64,000 nt of DNA from Vanrija pseudolonga. Lineage: Eukaryota; Basidiomycota; Tremellomycetes; Trichosporonales; Trichosporonaceae. The notes under the pieces were generated by a model, which saw only the letters and a list, made by a program, of their open reading frames with translations, did not search any database and was not told where the DNA came from. Below, piece after piece: positions 25,504-36,715 of the stretch (positions are counted from its first letter, which is position 1; each line of letters starts with the position of its first letter). The stretch spans positions 2,418,001 to 2,482,000 of the forward strand of contig NC_085851.1 of NCBI RefSeq assembly GCF_020906515.1. The letters run 5' to 3'. Position numbers and translations under genes: made by a program.

Positions 25504-28500
25504 ATGGACAACCCCCTGCTTGCAATCTTAAAGGCGGGTGGCGGGCCCACCGGCCAGCAGCAACAGCAGCAGGGCAACGCCAGCGCCAACGGCAACGGCA
25601 GCAACGGCACCCCGCCGCCCGCCGCGCCGTCGCTGCAGGCCGTGTCGATCGACGACTTATTCAAGTCGATCTCGCAGCCCGCCTCGCGCTCCGTCTCGAG
25701 CTCGACCGCCCCCGCCCCCGCCCCCGCCCTCGCCCCCGCCCCGCCCAACCCGCAGGCGTCCAAGCTCCTCGGGTTACTCGGCGGCGGCCTCGGCGGCAAC
25801 GGCGCGGGCAACGGCATCAGCCCAGCACCCACGCCAGCAGTGAGCACCATCACGCCCTTACCGCTGCCGCTGCCCGGCCTCGCGCTGCCCGGCCTCTCGC
25901 CGGATGCTGGCGCCGCCGCTGCGAACGCGAACGCGCCGGTCCACACCCCGTCCCCTGCTGGCGAGGAGCAGAGCCGCAAGAACTCGCTTTTGAACGCGCT
26001 CAAGTCGTGAGTTTCCCTTGCCGCCATCAGCGCTGATGACTCAGGCCCGTCGCCGCGCCCGCTGTGCTGGACGCCGCCGTCGCGCCGATCCAGCCATCAC
26101 CGATCACGAGCGCGCCCGTGTCGCCCCCGCCGCCCGTAGTCGCCGCGGCACCGCTCACCACCCCGCCACCCACCGCTCCGACCCCCTCCAAGTCGATCTT
26201 TGACTTTGTGTCTCCCTTCGACGCGTTCGGGCCGCCCAAGCCGCGCTCGCAGGTGACCTCGGCCGCGGCGACCCCGGCACCTCAGACCCCATCCCCGGCA
26301 CTCCAGTCACCGGTTGTGCGGGAGGTCGCGGAACAGCAGCAGCAGCCGGTGGTGGCACCCGCGTCTATTGCACTTCCGTCGCCTGCGGCGACAGAGCAGA
26401 CTGAGCCCTCTGCCTACGATGAGGTCAAGGCCCCGCTGCCATCGGCACCGACGCCACCCGTTGGCCCGACGCCGAACTCGGTGGCACGCAAGGCGTCGGC
26501 CCAGCAGGCGCACGTCCGCAAGGGCTCGGGATCGACAACGGCCACGCCTTCCCCTGCGGCCGCAAAGGGCAAGACTGATCTTGGCCTCGTCTTCAGCAAG
26601 CTCGCAAAGGGCGCAGAGGGCACGGGGTGAGTGTGGTCCCCATGGTGTGCCTTGCTTCTTTGCCACTAACCCCCCAATAGCCCACGGTCGCTCACGGCCG
26701 CTGATACCCCTCACATTACGATCGACCTGTCGAGGCCCAACCTCGACGCTGTGGTCAACCCTCCTGGCACCCCCGCCGTCCAGCCTTATACCATCATGCG
26801 TGCCGACCAGGTCGGCTACCACCGTGGCCGTACCGTCGGTGTCGTTGGAGCCAGCTGGGTGGCGTATACCCTCGCACGGGGCCGCATCAGACTAATTGAC
26901 CTGGGATCGGGCGCCCGTGCCATCTTGCAGCTCGAGGCCACGGGCCCGATCATCGACCTCGCGGTGACTGCCAACGGTGTAGCTGTCATTGGATCAGACG
27001 GTGCTGTCTCCGTCTTCCGTGTCCCCACATCTTGGGCGAAGAATGACCCTCCTTGTCCTCTCATCTTCCAGCTGGGCCCGGTGACTTCTGACCAGGTCGG
27101 CCCCGAGCACTCGATTGGCGACATCAACCGAGTCGAATGGGTCAAGCGTGAGGGTGCCGACTGGCTCGCTATTGGTGGTACCGAGGGTGTCGCTATTCTC
27201 AACCCTTCGGCATACGAGGACAAGCCCAAGGTCAACGCGCGCGAGGCCCTCACTTCCACTCGGGTGCTCAAGACGGCCCAGCCTGTTGTTTCGTTCTGTC
27301 TCAATGCTACGAACCAGGCTATCGGCCTGCTCTCGACTTCTGGCTACTTCTGCCTCTTCTCGGTCGCCAACCTCAACCGAGTGTGGCACCGTCAGCTCCC
27401 TACCTCGGCGCCAAACGTCGCCCCGTCGTCGGTTCGTTTCTGCGAGGCCAATCTGCTTGTCGGCCGCGGCAACGACACCATTCTGGACCTCGTCCAGATT
27501 ACCGTCGAGCTCGCCGTCCTCTCTACCATCAAGTTTGTCGCCCCGTCTCCGTCTCCACCCGCCCTCCACTTTGCTCACGCCGAGTACGATTCCGACAAGT
27601 CGACGCTGATCGTCGCGCCGTTTGCTCGTGGCAGTGTCTACGCCTTCCACTACGCGCTCAAGGGCAAGCAGCCGCTTCGCAATGTGGCCTCGGCCAAGGT
27701 CGCTGCGTACGACTCAGTGGCAGAGTACCCTCTTGAGCCGGTTCTCTCGTTCGTGCTCAACCCCAGCGATGGTGCCGACCTCAGCCTTGTGTACGCGACG
27801 CCGTCCGGCATCAACCAGGCGCAGTTTGAGGCATCGGTGCTTCCTGGTGGAGCGGTGCAGGCGACGCCTACGCCGACGCCTCCGCAGCAGAGCAGCCCAA
27901 AGAAGAAGGCCGCTCCTGTGGTCAAGCAACAGGCTGAGCCCATGGCCAAGCAGGTCAGCAACCAGAGCTCGGCTGTGCGTGAGGCGCCGGTCGCTGGCGT
28001 CGCTGCCATTGCGGTGGTTAACGATGCGACCCCTGAACCCTCCGCTGGTCCGATTCCTATTCCCGACACATTCGTTGTTGGGTCTGGTATTGGCCTTTCT
28101 GCCCTCGACTTGCAGCGTGCCCTGAAGAAGGTATGTAAAGAGGCAACGCGTTTGCTGACGACCCAGACCGAGGAGCGCCTGTCCAACCAGTTCCGCACTG
28201 CTGTCCAGAAGGAGGTTGCCCAGCTGTCGTCGCGCCTGGACGCGGACCGGGATCTCGCCGCGTCCGTCGCCGGTGCCGTCTCTGAGCACCTCAGCGCCCA
28301 GCTTCCCAGTATTGTACAGCAGGAGCTGAAGCGCACGCTCCCAACCGCGATTGCCTCACTCCACGCCGAGGTTCGCCAGGTTGTCGGCGAGCGTGTACCG
28401 CCAGCTATTCACCAGGCACTGCAGACCGTGAGCCGCGACATTGCGACGGCCGCGCAGCCAATTGTAGGCCGTGCCATTGCACAGACTGTCCAGCCCGCTG

Positions 28501-29422
28501 TCGCCCAAGCTGTGCAAGACAGCGTGTCAAACGCTCTGGTTCCTGCCCTGGACGATGCCACGAACCGAGTGTACGACCAGCTGGCTACCGACCTCAAGAC
28601 GGAGATGGTCCAGATCCGCAAGGACGTTGGCGAGGAGCAGAACGATGCGCTACAGGCGACGAATGCGCTGTTAAGGAGTATGGCGGGGACGATCAGCGAG
28701 CTGCAGAAGCAGGTCGCGTCGCTGTCCGCCCAGCTCGCCAGGTCGCCCTCACCTGCTCCTGCTCCCGCTCCTGCTCCTGTTCCTGTTCAGGCGGCACAGG
28801 GATTCCGCGCTCCTCCAGCTGCGACCGTGCCGCCACTTTTGTCTCCTCCCCCACCTCAGCACCACCAGCCACGACTCAGCATCAGCGGACAGCTCGGTAG
28901 CCAGCTTGGTGGTGGCGCTCCCCCACAACAGCAAACGTCCTCGCCCGTACAGCTCGAGGACGCATTCCTGGCGGCGCTGCACCAGCAGACTGTGCAGTCG
29001 ACGCTCAAGCTCGTGGCCGAGTACGCCTCGCGGACCGAGCAGGTCCTGCCGCAGCCGCCAAACCGCAGCCCGCTGTCGCAGGCCGTGCTGCTCACCCTTC
29101 TGCACAGAGTAAGTGGCTGTGTCATGTCGCCCATGTTACCTGCTAACGCCCGCCCCAGCTCTCCGCCGCGCTCAACTCTGGCGAGCTGTCGCCTCACGAC
29201 CAACTGTACCAGACGGTTGTGTTGTGGGAGCACCGCGCCGTCGTGTTGATCGACCCGCATGACCCGGCCATCTCGCAGTACTTTAACCGTGTGGCGTCGC
29301 TGGTCGCGGACGCTCTGCAGAGTGTGGTCAACCGCCTGGTGCAGACCGGGCCCATGTTCTCGGGACACATTCAGGCGCTGCGGCACACTGTCGACCTGCT
29401 GAGCGCCAAGGCGGGGGTGTAG
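25504..29422 (+). CDS. EDC4-like mRNA decapping scaffold
   Basis: Five exons, 25504-26006, 26045-26626, 26681-28130, 28167-29108 and 29159-29422, give 1246 residues. It starts with a short helical motif (MDNPLLAILKAGG) and Pro/Ala/Ser-rich disorder carrying SIDDLFKSI and SLLNALKS motifs. A WD-like propeller covers about residues 380-800 (YHRGRTVGVVGASWVAYTLA, RIRLIDLGS, GAVSVFRVP). The C-terminal half is helical and coiled coil, closing with a globular end. The order short linear motifs, propeller, coiled coil and C-terminal helical domain is that of EDC4/Ge-1/Pdc1, which bring Dcp2 and Edc3 together in P-bodies. The 36-base intron 28131-28166 has a GTATGT donor but a frame-neutral, stop-free sequence. 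Confidence 0.72.
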
Positions 29423-29774
29423 GTGTGGGGTGGAGAATGGACGCTGTGTCGTGTGAGACCTAGAGGGAGAGCGAGTGGTGTGGCCTGGCCTCGGGCCGAG
29501 CGAGTATAGCATGTCACGGGCGTGGGCGTCGGGCAGTTGGCGCCGGCGCTGCGTCCCATTGAGTGAGTTTTAGTATTTATGATGCATCGTGTGGTCGTGG
29601 TCGTGTGGGTGGTGGTGGTGGCAGGGATGGCGATGTGGCAAGTGAGCCCTCGCTACGTCATTGTCGTGTGCCGTGATGATCGCTGCGCTGATCGGGCATG
29701 AAACAGACACGGCATCGTTGTAACCGCATCTTGTTCTTCATTCCAACACCTCGCCCACCCCTCACGACGGCACA
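29423..29774. other. Intergenic region
   Basis: This is a G/T-rich 3' flank and a short leader. No gene seen. Confidence 0.55.
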
Positions 29775-30798
29775 ATGCCAGGCATCCTGTCCTCCATCTG
29801 GCCGCTACTCTCCTCGTACCGGCCCAACGCAGCGAGCCACGCGCGCCAAGCACGCAGGTTTGGCGCCTTTGTGCCGACGTACTGGTTCCCGCTGTGGCGC
29901 GGGCCGAGGAACGATAAAGAGGCGCAGGCGTAAGTGTAACCCCAAGCTCTCACCCCCTCGCTCTCTCCCAACTCTCCCCCGCCGCCGAAAGATGTCTTCT
30001 CAAGGTACAGAGCACGCGCGATGCTGTCAAAACCAGACTCTAGAATTACCCTGACGCCGGTGGGGATGTCGTGGTGGTGGCGGCGTGGCCACTGCCTCTG
30101 CCTCTGTCTCCCTCCCTCTCTTCCCCAGCCCAACGCCCTCGCACTCGCTAACGCTCGTGCTCGTGCCCGCTAGCCTGTACAACCACATCCGCACCGTCGC
30201 CTTCTGGCTCGACGCTTCCCCGGCCCTCGCAGACCTCGGTCTGCCCTTCCGCGCCGGCCTGGACGACATCATCTCCCTCGTGCCGCTGTACGGCGACATT
30301 GCGTCCGGCGTGCTACAGCTGTACGCAGTCTACCTGTGCTTCCTGTTCGGCGCGCCGACCATCACACTAGGGTACATGGTGCTCAACGTGATCCTCGACG
30401 TGCTGGTCGGCATTGTGCCGCTCATCGGCGACGTGCTAGATAACCTCTTCAAGAGCAACCTGCGCAACCTGGCGCTGCTGGAAGCATACCTCCTCACCGA
30501 CGCGCGCGCTGGGCGCTGGAAGATCCTCCTGATGCCCGATACGGCCACGTACATCCCTGAGCCGAAGTCCGAGCGCGACGGCCGCAAGTGGTCCGCTTGG
30601 TTCGGGATGGGGGACGGCGGCGAGGCAAGGGAAGAGAGGGAGAGGGAGCGCGCGACGGGGCATGTTAGGAAAACTAGGCGCATGCGCAAGGACGAGGCCA
30701 AGTTTGCGTTTGGGCGCGAGGGGCCTCACTCGGCCAGAGCGAGCGGAAACGGCACGCAACACGACGCCGACGGCGTGACCCCCGAACCGCTCGACTAG
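29775..30798 (+). CDS. DUF4112 membrane protein
   Basis: Exons are 29775-29929, 30005 to about 30070 and 30174-30798, giving about 281 residues. The second donor is uncertain by three bases and does not change the frame. The core reads GLDDIISLVPLYGDIASGVL, YAVYLCFLFGAPT, NVILDVLVGIVPLIGDVLDN, FKSNLRNLALLE. The paired G-D-x-I-x-L-V-P-x-x-G-D motifs around two membrane helices define the DUF4112 family of fungal and bacterial proteins of unknown function. The N-terminus (FVPTYWFPLW) is aromatic, and the C-terminal 90 residues are charged and probably cytoplasmic. Confidence 0.75.
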
Positions 30799-31130
30799 AG
30801 CGATGTGCTGGCTAAATAGACACGACAAGGCGACGGCCGAGGCACGACGACGACGACGGCGACTCTCCACGCACCATACACGGGATAAAATCTATGCATT
30901 GATATGGCTGGGTCGGGGACTGGGCGACCGCATCGACTTGGTCTTGTACCTGGCGTCATCTCGGCGTCCTCGGACATCCTCGTCATCCTCCATCTCGGTG
31001 CCGGCGCGTCCTGCTCTCACGACAGCGCGTCCTCCCAATCGCGCCGTCCTCACCTCCATCCTCCCCTCTCGGCGCTCCACTGCGCCGCGCCGCGCCACGT
31101 CGCTCCGCTCCGTGCCGCGCTCCGTGCCGC
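30799..31130. other. Intergenic region between convergent genes
   Basis: This is the shared 3' flank of the DUF4112 and PRA1 genes. No gene seen. Confidence 0.55.
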
Positions 31131-31860
31131 TTAGACCGACTCGACACCAGAGTACTCGCTCTCGAGTCCAGGCTCCATGAGCACGGCGTGTCCGATAATC
31201 AGGATCGAGCTCGAGCCGACGAGCCAGAAGAAGACGCCGATGGGCGACGCGAAGAAGAGGATAGGGAGGCCGATGACGAAAAGCGCGATGTAGAGCGTCT
31301 TCTGCGTGATGACGGCGTTGCCGACCTCGACGGGGTCGGAGCCTGCGGGTGTTGTCAGCACCACACCACACCACCTGCTGCCCGAGACCACGCACCAAAC
31401 TTGTTGATCGCTGCAAAGCCGCCTGCGAAGATAGCGATCGCAATCAGCAGCAGCGGGTTGGTGAGGCTGTGGAATCGCGTCAGCTTTGCCTTCCTTGCCT
31501 TGCTTGGCTGCCAACGCTGCCCAGCCCACGCAACTCACAGGGCGTACAGCGCCAGCACGAGGATGACGAGCAGGTAGTTGCCCGAGAAGTGGCGCGTGTT
31601 GTATGTGATGCGCTGGGTCGCGTCGTTGAGGTCGCGCGGGCGCGAGAGCTGGCGGTGGTCGAACTGGCGCGGGTGTCAGCGCATCGTCTCTTCCTCTGGC
31701 TGGTCGACACTCACAAAGTCCGCGACGGGGCGGAGGCCGCTCAGGCGCTTCTCCTGTCAGGTGTCAGCGGGGGTACATGCAGCAGCAAAGGAGGCGACGA
31801 CGCCGCCCGACGCACGCGGAAGTCCTTGAGCACTTCGGGGATGCGCTGGGCGAGGGACAT
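31131..31860 (-). CDS. PRA1-family (YIP3-like) membrane trafficking protein
   Basis: Five exons (minus strand), 31816-31860, 31715-31753, 31539-31663, 31396-31466 and 31131-31342, give 163 residues. RLSGLRPVADFFDHRQLSRP precedes YNTRHFSGNYLLVILVLALY, which forms the first hydrophobic pair with NPLLLIAIAIFAGGFAAI. The second hairpin is KTLYIALFVIGLPILFFASP plus GVFFWLVGSSSILIIGHAVL. Two long hydrophobic hairpins and the N-Y-x-R-x-F-x-x-N-Y motif are the PRA1/prenylated Rab acceptor signature. These proteins act on Rab GTPases at the ER and Golgi; yeast Yip3 is the closest named relative. The length matches the family. Confidence 0.88.
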
Positions 31861-32310
31861 GATGGATGGTGTTGTGGGTGGTGGTGGAGTTGTCAAAGTC
31901 GAGAATGTGTACGCGTCGTCCGTCGTTGATGATATCGTGGTCGACATGAGTGAGGCCACCCAGGCACAGCCTTTGAAATTGCCAACTGGCCGTGGTGGTG
32001 GCTGCGGTGGGTGCGGCGCGCTGGCTGGCTGCGTGGGGTGGGTGGAGGTGATCTGGTCTGCCTGTGGTGGCTGAGTGCGGGCAGCAGCAGCTGCTGCTGC
32101 ATCGCTGCAGGGCGGTGACACGGCGCAACGAGCGCCGTCGCGTACATGCATAGACCGATCAGAGCCTGGAGGCGCCCCGTGATGTCCTTGCTGCAAACGG
32201 GGTGACTTGTGCCTGCCCAACAAGGCGACGACGGCTGGTTGCCGGTGGTCCATCTCGGCCATGACGACCAGCTCTACGCGCTAATAAACATCAACAACGC
32301 TCTCTACACC
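31861..32310. other. Divergent intergenic region
   Basis: This is the upstream region of the PRA1 gene and the next plus-strand gene. No gene seen. Confidence 0.5.
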
Positions 32311-32988
32311 ATGAGCCTGGCGCTGCTGTCCAAGCCGCGCGGGTTCGCCCTCTCCGCCCCGGGGAACAGGGTGCGTAAACTGCAGCGCGCTCGCTGACAC
32401 GGCGCAGAAGCTCAGCATACCGCGCATCTCGCTGCGCAACGCCTTCGTGCCCTCTGACGGCCGCGTCGGGCTCTTCATCCTCACGCGCGCGTCGGCATCC
32501 CGGCGGCCATCGCGGCGTGGTATGTGCCGCATGCCTGGGAGCGCTGACGCCAGGTTCCTCCTCTCTGCGCTGCCGCTCGTGCTCGGCCTGCAAGTCGCCG
32601 CGTTCGTGCTCGTTCAGCACTTCCGTAGGCCGCAGAAGGGTGCACATCGCTGACCTGACGCAGGCCCGCCCGCCGCCGCTGGCCTCGACCGCATCCTCCT
32701 CCACCTCTACCAGCTCCTCTTTGGCGTGCTTGTCGTCCTCGGCGCCGTGGTGGCCGGCATGGAGCCGCAAGCGGCGATGGGGGCGGCGATCTGCGGGCTC
32801 GTCCTGGCCATCGTGCCGCTCGCGCCGAGCGCGACGCCGACGAGGGGGCAGATGGCGCCGACGACAAGGAAGAAGCAGAAGATCGCGATGCCGTGCCGCC
32901 ACGCACCGGCCTCGCGACGCGCCTCGTCTTCACACGCGCCCCGTCCGACACGTATGCGAGCCACGAGCCCGCCGCCGAGGAGGTCTGA
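32311..32988 (+). CDS. Small multi-helix membrane protein, family member 1 (frame disturbed)
   Basis: Likely exons are 32311-32370, 32408-32519, 32554-32624 and 32664 onward. Exon 3 encodes FLLSALPLVLGLQVAAFVLV, then QHF, and exon 4 LLHLYQLLFGVLVVLGAVVA. It aligns with the genes at 33462 and 41244, and exon 3 is 71 bases with phases 2 and 1 exactly as in those. Exon 2 enters in phase 0 and is 112 bases, but exon 3 needs phase 2, so one base is missing or two are extra, probably in the CG run at 32483-32490. The acidic C-terminal frame ending at 32988 is also out of step with the helix frame. Either the gene is decaying or the assembly has indels. Function unknown. Confidence 0.5.
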
Positions 32989-33461
32989 AACGCCTGCTGC
33001 TGTAATATTGGACAGTGTCATGTATTATGGGTTGTCGTGTAGCGCCGGGGACCAGGGCGTGGACCCTGGCCTGCTGAGGGTGGGTGCCCGCCGCCGCCGT
33101 GCTGCGGAGCAGGGAGGTGTGGGCTCGGCGGCGACGGCGCGGCGGCGCGTTGCACGTCGTGCATTGCTCGCTCGGCTTGCAGCAGGGAGAATGATGATGT
33201 CTGCCCGCTCTGTCTGTCTGCCGTCAGAGGATGTCGCCCGGGCGTGCGTGGGGAGTGGCGGCGATCGAACAGCGTTGTGTGGTGCAGCAGACTGGCTGGT
33301 GGTGCCTGGTGCCCGCCGCCGCCGCCCAGCCGACATGCAGCAGCGTCGTCGAACACGTAAAAACGGCCACCACCACGTCCGTCACACGGCAACCAGTTAA
33401 CAACAAACCATTGCTCACTCACACTCTCAACTTGCATGCGCACCGCGACGACATCACGCCC
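32989..33461. other. Intergenic region
   Basis: G/C-rich sequence between two related membrane-protein genes. No supportable gene. Confidence 0.5.
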
Positions 33462-34763
33462 ATGCCACCGCAGCAGCAAGACGAACTCTTGCCGTCGATA
33501 ATGGCCGACGACGGGGTACGTGTGCCTTGTGTCCTGTCTAGCCGGAGTCTGTGCGCGTGAGCCCAAGTGACTGACCACCATCACCATCAGCCCCCCGACG
33601 CCGCCGCGACTCGTAGCAGACGACACGCCGACGTCAGCCTCAACATCAACCTCGGCACGCCGCGCCGCCTCGTCGAGCAGTTTGGCCAGCGCGCGGCCGT
33701 GCTCGCTGGGGCCGTGCTGGGCGTGTACCTCCTCTTCCGGATGTGAGTGGGCGCGTGAACGAGGGGGAGAGAACTCGGCGTCGCGCCGAGCCGAGCGATG
33801 CGCCAACGTGTGACCTGCGCGATGCTCCTGCTTGCGGATCGCCGTGATGCGCTTGCCGACGCTCGCCCCACTACCGAGTCGACCACCATCAGTCGGTCGC
33901 CTCGGCGGCAACATTGGGGGCGTTTAGAGGCGCAGAACATTAGACGGGGCGGAGCGGAGGCTATGGTCGTCGTCAAGGCTTCCGTTGTTGTCGTCGACGC
34001 CCCGCCCCGCTCACGTCACCCAAACACACACTGACGCTGCAGATTCATCTACATGTTCTTCCCGGGCATCCTTGTCGTGGAAGCAGTGATGCTCATCCTT
34101 GTCAAGCACTTTAGTGGGTCGCGAGCTCGCGTGCTCCACTGACCGACCCCAGGCATACCTCCAACGTCGATCCGCAATCGCGCCATCACAGCAGCGCTGC
34201 AGGCATCAGTGACGCTCGTTCTGCTCGTGTCGATCATCAACCGGCGACCAGACCTGCCAGCGTCGACGGTGCTACTCGTTGCGTGGTTCTCGGCTGTGCT
34301 TATCGGCCTCTTTGCCGTCGGCTCTGGACGGGGCGGCAGCTCCATCGGCCTGGGGAACGTGATCGAGCTGCAGCGCGACGGGGCCGAGCCGGCAGAGTAC
34401 GAGCTGGCCGACACGCCAGTCGACAGCGGGGACGAGCGGGATGAGGAGAGCGAGGTCGGCATCGCGACGAGCCTGCAAGCGACGGCGACTTCGCCAGTCA
34501 CAAGACCAAGGTCGCCAGGCAGCCTGACCCCGCCGAGCCAATCGGCGCCGCTGCTCTCGCGCGTGTCCCTGGGCGGCATGTCGCCGCGCCAGCAGGGCTC
34601 ACCACGGCTTGGCAGCTCGCCGCGGTTAGGCTCCTCGCCTACGATTCCCTTGTCGCCGAAGAAGAACCGGTCGAAGAGTCCGGTGCGGGGCAACGGCTTG
34701 TCAGATTCGCGGCGTAGCGACGGAGGACACAGGCCCAGCGGGGACAAGGTCAACCTCGATTGA
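33462..34763 (+). CDS. Small multi-helix membrane protein, family member 2 (unknown)
   Basis: Four exons, 33462-33515, 33591-33742, 34043-34113 and 34153-34763, give 295 residues. Four membrane segments are visible: AVLAGAVLGVYLLFR, FFPGILVVEAVMLILVKHF, AALQASVTLVLLVSI and STVLLVAWFSAVLIGLFAV. The first is preceded by TPRRLVEQFGQR. The C-terminal 140 residues are Ser/Pro-rich and probably cytoplasmic, with SPRLGSS repeated twice. It is homologous to the gene at 41244 (PRRLL, then TFPNLVVTELGVLAAIKRF, then RNR) and more distantly to its neighbour at 32311. I recognise no named family. Confidence 0.72.
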
Positions 34764-35237
34764 TCAGGATGGATGGACACTGGCGGCGGCGGCGACTTGA
34801 TAGTATGTAGGTTATCATGGGCTTCATCATGCAGCATATATCATAGCGGGGCCGAACCACGGCGCGCAGCGGCGTGGCGAGGTGTGTGATCCTGGGCACC
34901 GACAATGCCACTTGCCCACGATGCGACACCCGAGCCGTCATAAGGCAGCCAGCCCGCCGTACAACACCACCCGCCAGCCAAGGCGGGTGCAGCGGCGGCC
35001 TGTCACTCCCTCACCGGAGCACAGGTCCACGGTTCGAGCCCGTGAAGAATCCGGTCCCAAGGGGTTGGGCGACGGGTTCGGGGAGTAGGGTCGGTCTCCT
35101 TTTGCGGGTGCGGAGGGTGTGGGCCGGCTTGTGTGTTGTGAAGTGTGGCGATGTCTGTGCGGCGCGGCGGCTCGTGCACCTCGCCACTACCACTGCCCCC
35201 CAAGCCCCGCCGCGACTCCCAACCATGCATGCGCGCA
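34764..35237. other. Intergenic region containing left tRNA-like repeat
   Basis: This is the 3' flank of the membrane-protein gene, then the repeat copy at 34971-35130, then about 100 bases to the stop of L3HYPDH. Confidence 0.55.
34971..35130 (+). repeat. Left copy of inverted tRNA-like repeat
   Basis: The copy shares ordered blocks with the reverse strand of 36716-36909: GGCGGGTGC, CCTGT...ACAGGTCC, CGGTTCGAGC, AGAATCCGGTCC, GGCGACGGGTTCGGGG and TAGGGTCGGT. CACGG-TTCGAGC-CCGTG (35028-35044) is a perfect five-pair T-arm with a seven-base loop, and GGTTCGAGC resembles a pol III B box. A TTTT run follows at 35100-35103. No matching acceptor strand is found upstream, so it is not an intact tRNA gene. 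Confidence 0.6.
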
Positions 35238-36335
35238 CTACCTAAACGTGAAGCCGGGGAACGTCTCGTCCTTCACATCAATATACCACCTACACTCGCC
35301 CACGAGCCCCGCGTGGCCCGTAACACGCGGCACGACAGCGGGGAACGCGGTCTGGCTCGCAGCTTCGGCCTCAGCCACGCCGGTGAACTTTGTGTCGATG
35401 ATGCTGGCGTTCTCGAGCCGGCCCTTTCCGACCGCCAAGCGTCCCCGACCGACGAGCAGCGCGACGCGCGCGGCCGTGCTCGAGCCGGTCGGGCTACGGT
35501 CGACGTTGCCGTCGCCGTAGATGACGACGTTGCGCTCGCGCACCGCGCCGTCCGCGCTCCCGACGTCGTCGACAAAGCTCACGCCGTACAGCTCGTACCC
35601 GTCCCACCGGCCCCGGGCGCCGAGGGCAGCCTTGACCTCGCGCCCTAGGCGCACAAACGCGTCGTGGTTGCGCGGCTCGACGGCGAGCCCGGTGTCCGGC
35701 GCATGGACGTACGCGTACGCGGCGCCGCCCCACGCAATGTCGACGCGCAGCGTCTTCGCGCCGAGCACGACGTCCACGTCCTTGGCGATGAGGTAGCTCG
35801 GGACGTTGACAAAGTCGGCGCTGACCGGCCGCCCGTCCTTGACGGTCACCCGCGCGGTCACGCGGCCAGAGGGCACGTCGATACGCACGTCGACCTCGCC
35901 ATTCTGCGGGGCAGCAACGACGCCGCGCTCGACGGCCCAGAAGCCGAGCGCGATCGTCCCGTGCCCGCACGCGGTGCTGAACCCGTCCTTGTGCCAGAAC
36001 AGCACGCCAAAGTGCGCGCCGCCGTCGTCGGGCGCGGTAATGAAGCCGCCGTACATGTCCGCGTGGCCGCGCGGTTCTTGGCACAGCGCAATGCGCAGCG
36101 TGTTGACCGGGTGGCTAGGGTCCGCGACAATGTCCCGCCGCTTGCGGACCGTCAGGCCGGGCGTTGGGGCCGGGATGGCCAGCTGCGCGGGGGGCACGAT
36201 GCGGAACGGTTCGCCGGCGGTATGGTAGTCGTGCGACGGGACCCAGAACGGCGTCGAGGGGAAGCTGGCGCTGACAGCCGCGCTGGCGTGCGGGACCGCG
36301 AACGCGATGGGGTCGAAGACGTTGTCGGCGCTCAT
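35238..36335 (-). CDS. L3HYPDH: Trans-3-hydroxy-L-proline dehydratase (proline racemase family)
   Basis: One exon encodes 365 residues. The start at 36335 (MSADNVFDPIAF) precedes DYHTAGEPFRIV at about residue 36, the family N-terminal motif. Catalytic Cys123 lies in TACGHGTIALG. The second catalytic position, Cys in proline racemase and 4-hydroxyproline epimerase, is Thr283 in DRSPTGSST. Cys-to-Thr at this site is diagnostic of trans-3-hydroxy-L-proline dehydratase, which removes water to give pyrroline-2-carboxylate. The open frame continues upstream to 36780, but that part is low complexity and overlaps the right repeat copy. The Zn2Cys6 regulator two genes away could control it, which is speculation. 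Confidence 0.9.
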   Translation of the reverse strand: MSADNVFDPIAFAVPHASAAVSASFPSTPFWVPSHDYHTAGEPFRIVPPAQLAIPAPTPGLTVRKRRDIVADPSHPVNTLRIALCQEPRGHADMYGGFITAPDDGGAHFGVLFWHKDGFSTACGHGTIALGFWAVERGVVAAPQNGEVDVRIDVPSGRVTARVTVKDGRPVSADFVNVPSYLIAKDVDVVLGAKTLRVDIAWGGAAYAYVHAPDTGLAVEPRNHDAFVRLGREVKAALGARGRWDGYELYGVSFVDDVGSADGAVRERNVVIYGDGNVDRSPTGSSTAARVALLVGRGRLAVGKGRLENASIIDTKFTGVAEAEAASQTAFPAVVPRVTGHAGLVGECRWYIDVKDETFPGFTFR

Positions 36336-36715
36336 TGGAAGTGGGTTGTTGGGGGTGTTGCATCGGGTGGTGGCCGCGGCCAGGTTATATGGCTGGCTTG
36401 GTATGACGCGCGGGCGGTTACTTGCCGGCGGGGGTGGCCGATCCGGTGGTTGCCGACCGACTGAGTCGGTATCGCGGCGGCAGCGGCGGGGCACGGCCGT
36501 CCTGGCCAATGCCACCAGCGACGGGTGTGCTCCTCGATTCGAGGCGCGGCGCAGACAGCGCAGTATCCCGGCGTCGCAGTGCCTGGCTGGTGACAGCTTG
36601 CCGCCGAGTAAGTACACCACGACGCGTGTACGCGATCGCTTGGTGTGGCGCGGGGCGGCCGATCCCCCGCGCCACCCAACGTCGAGTCGCAACACCCACA
36701 CACACAACGACATAG

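Noticed and set aside
34971-35130. Functional tRNA gene
   Set aside because: The T-arm is perfect, but no 5' acceptor strand complementary to the sequence after the T-arm is found within 120 bases upstream, and the D-arm is not convincing.
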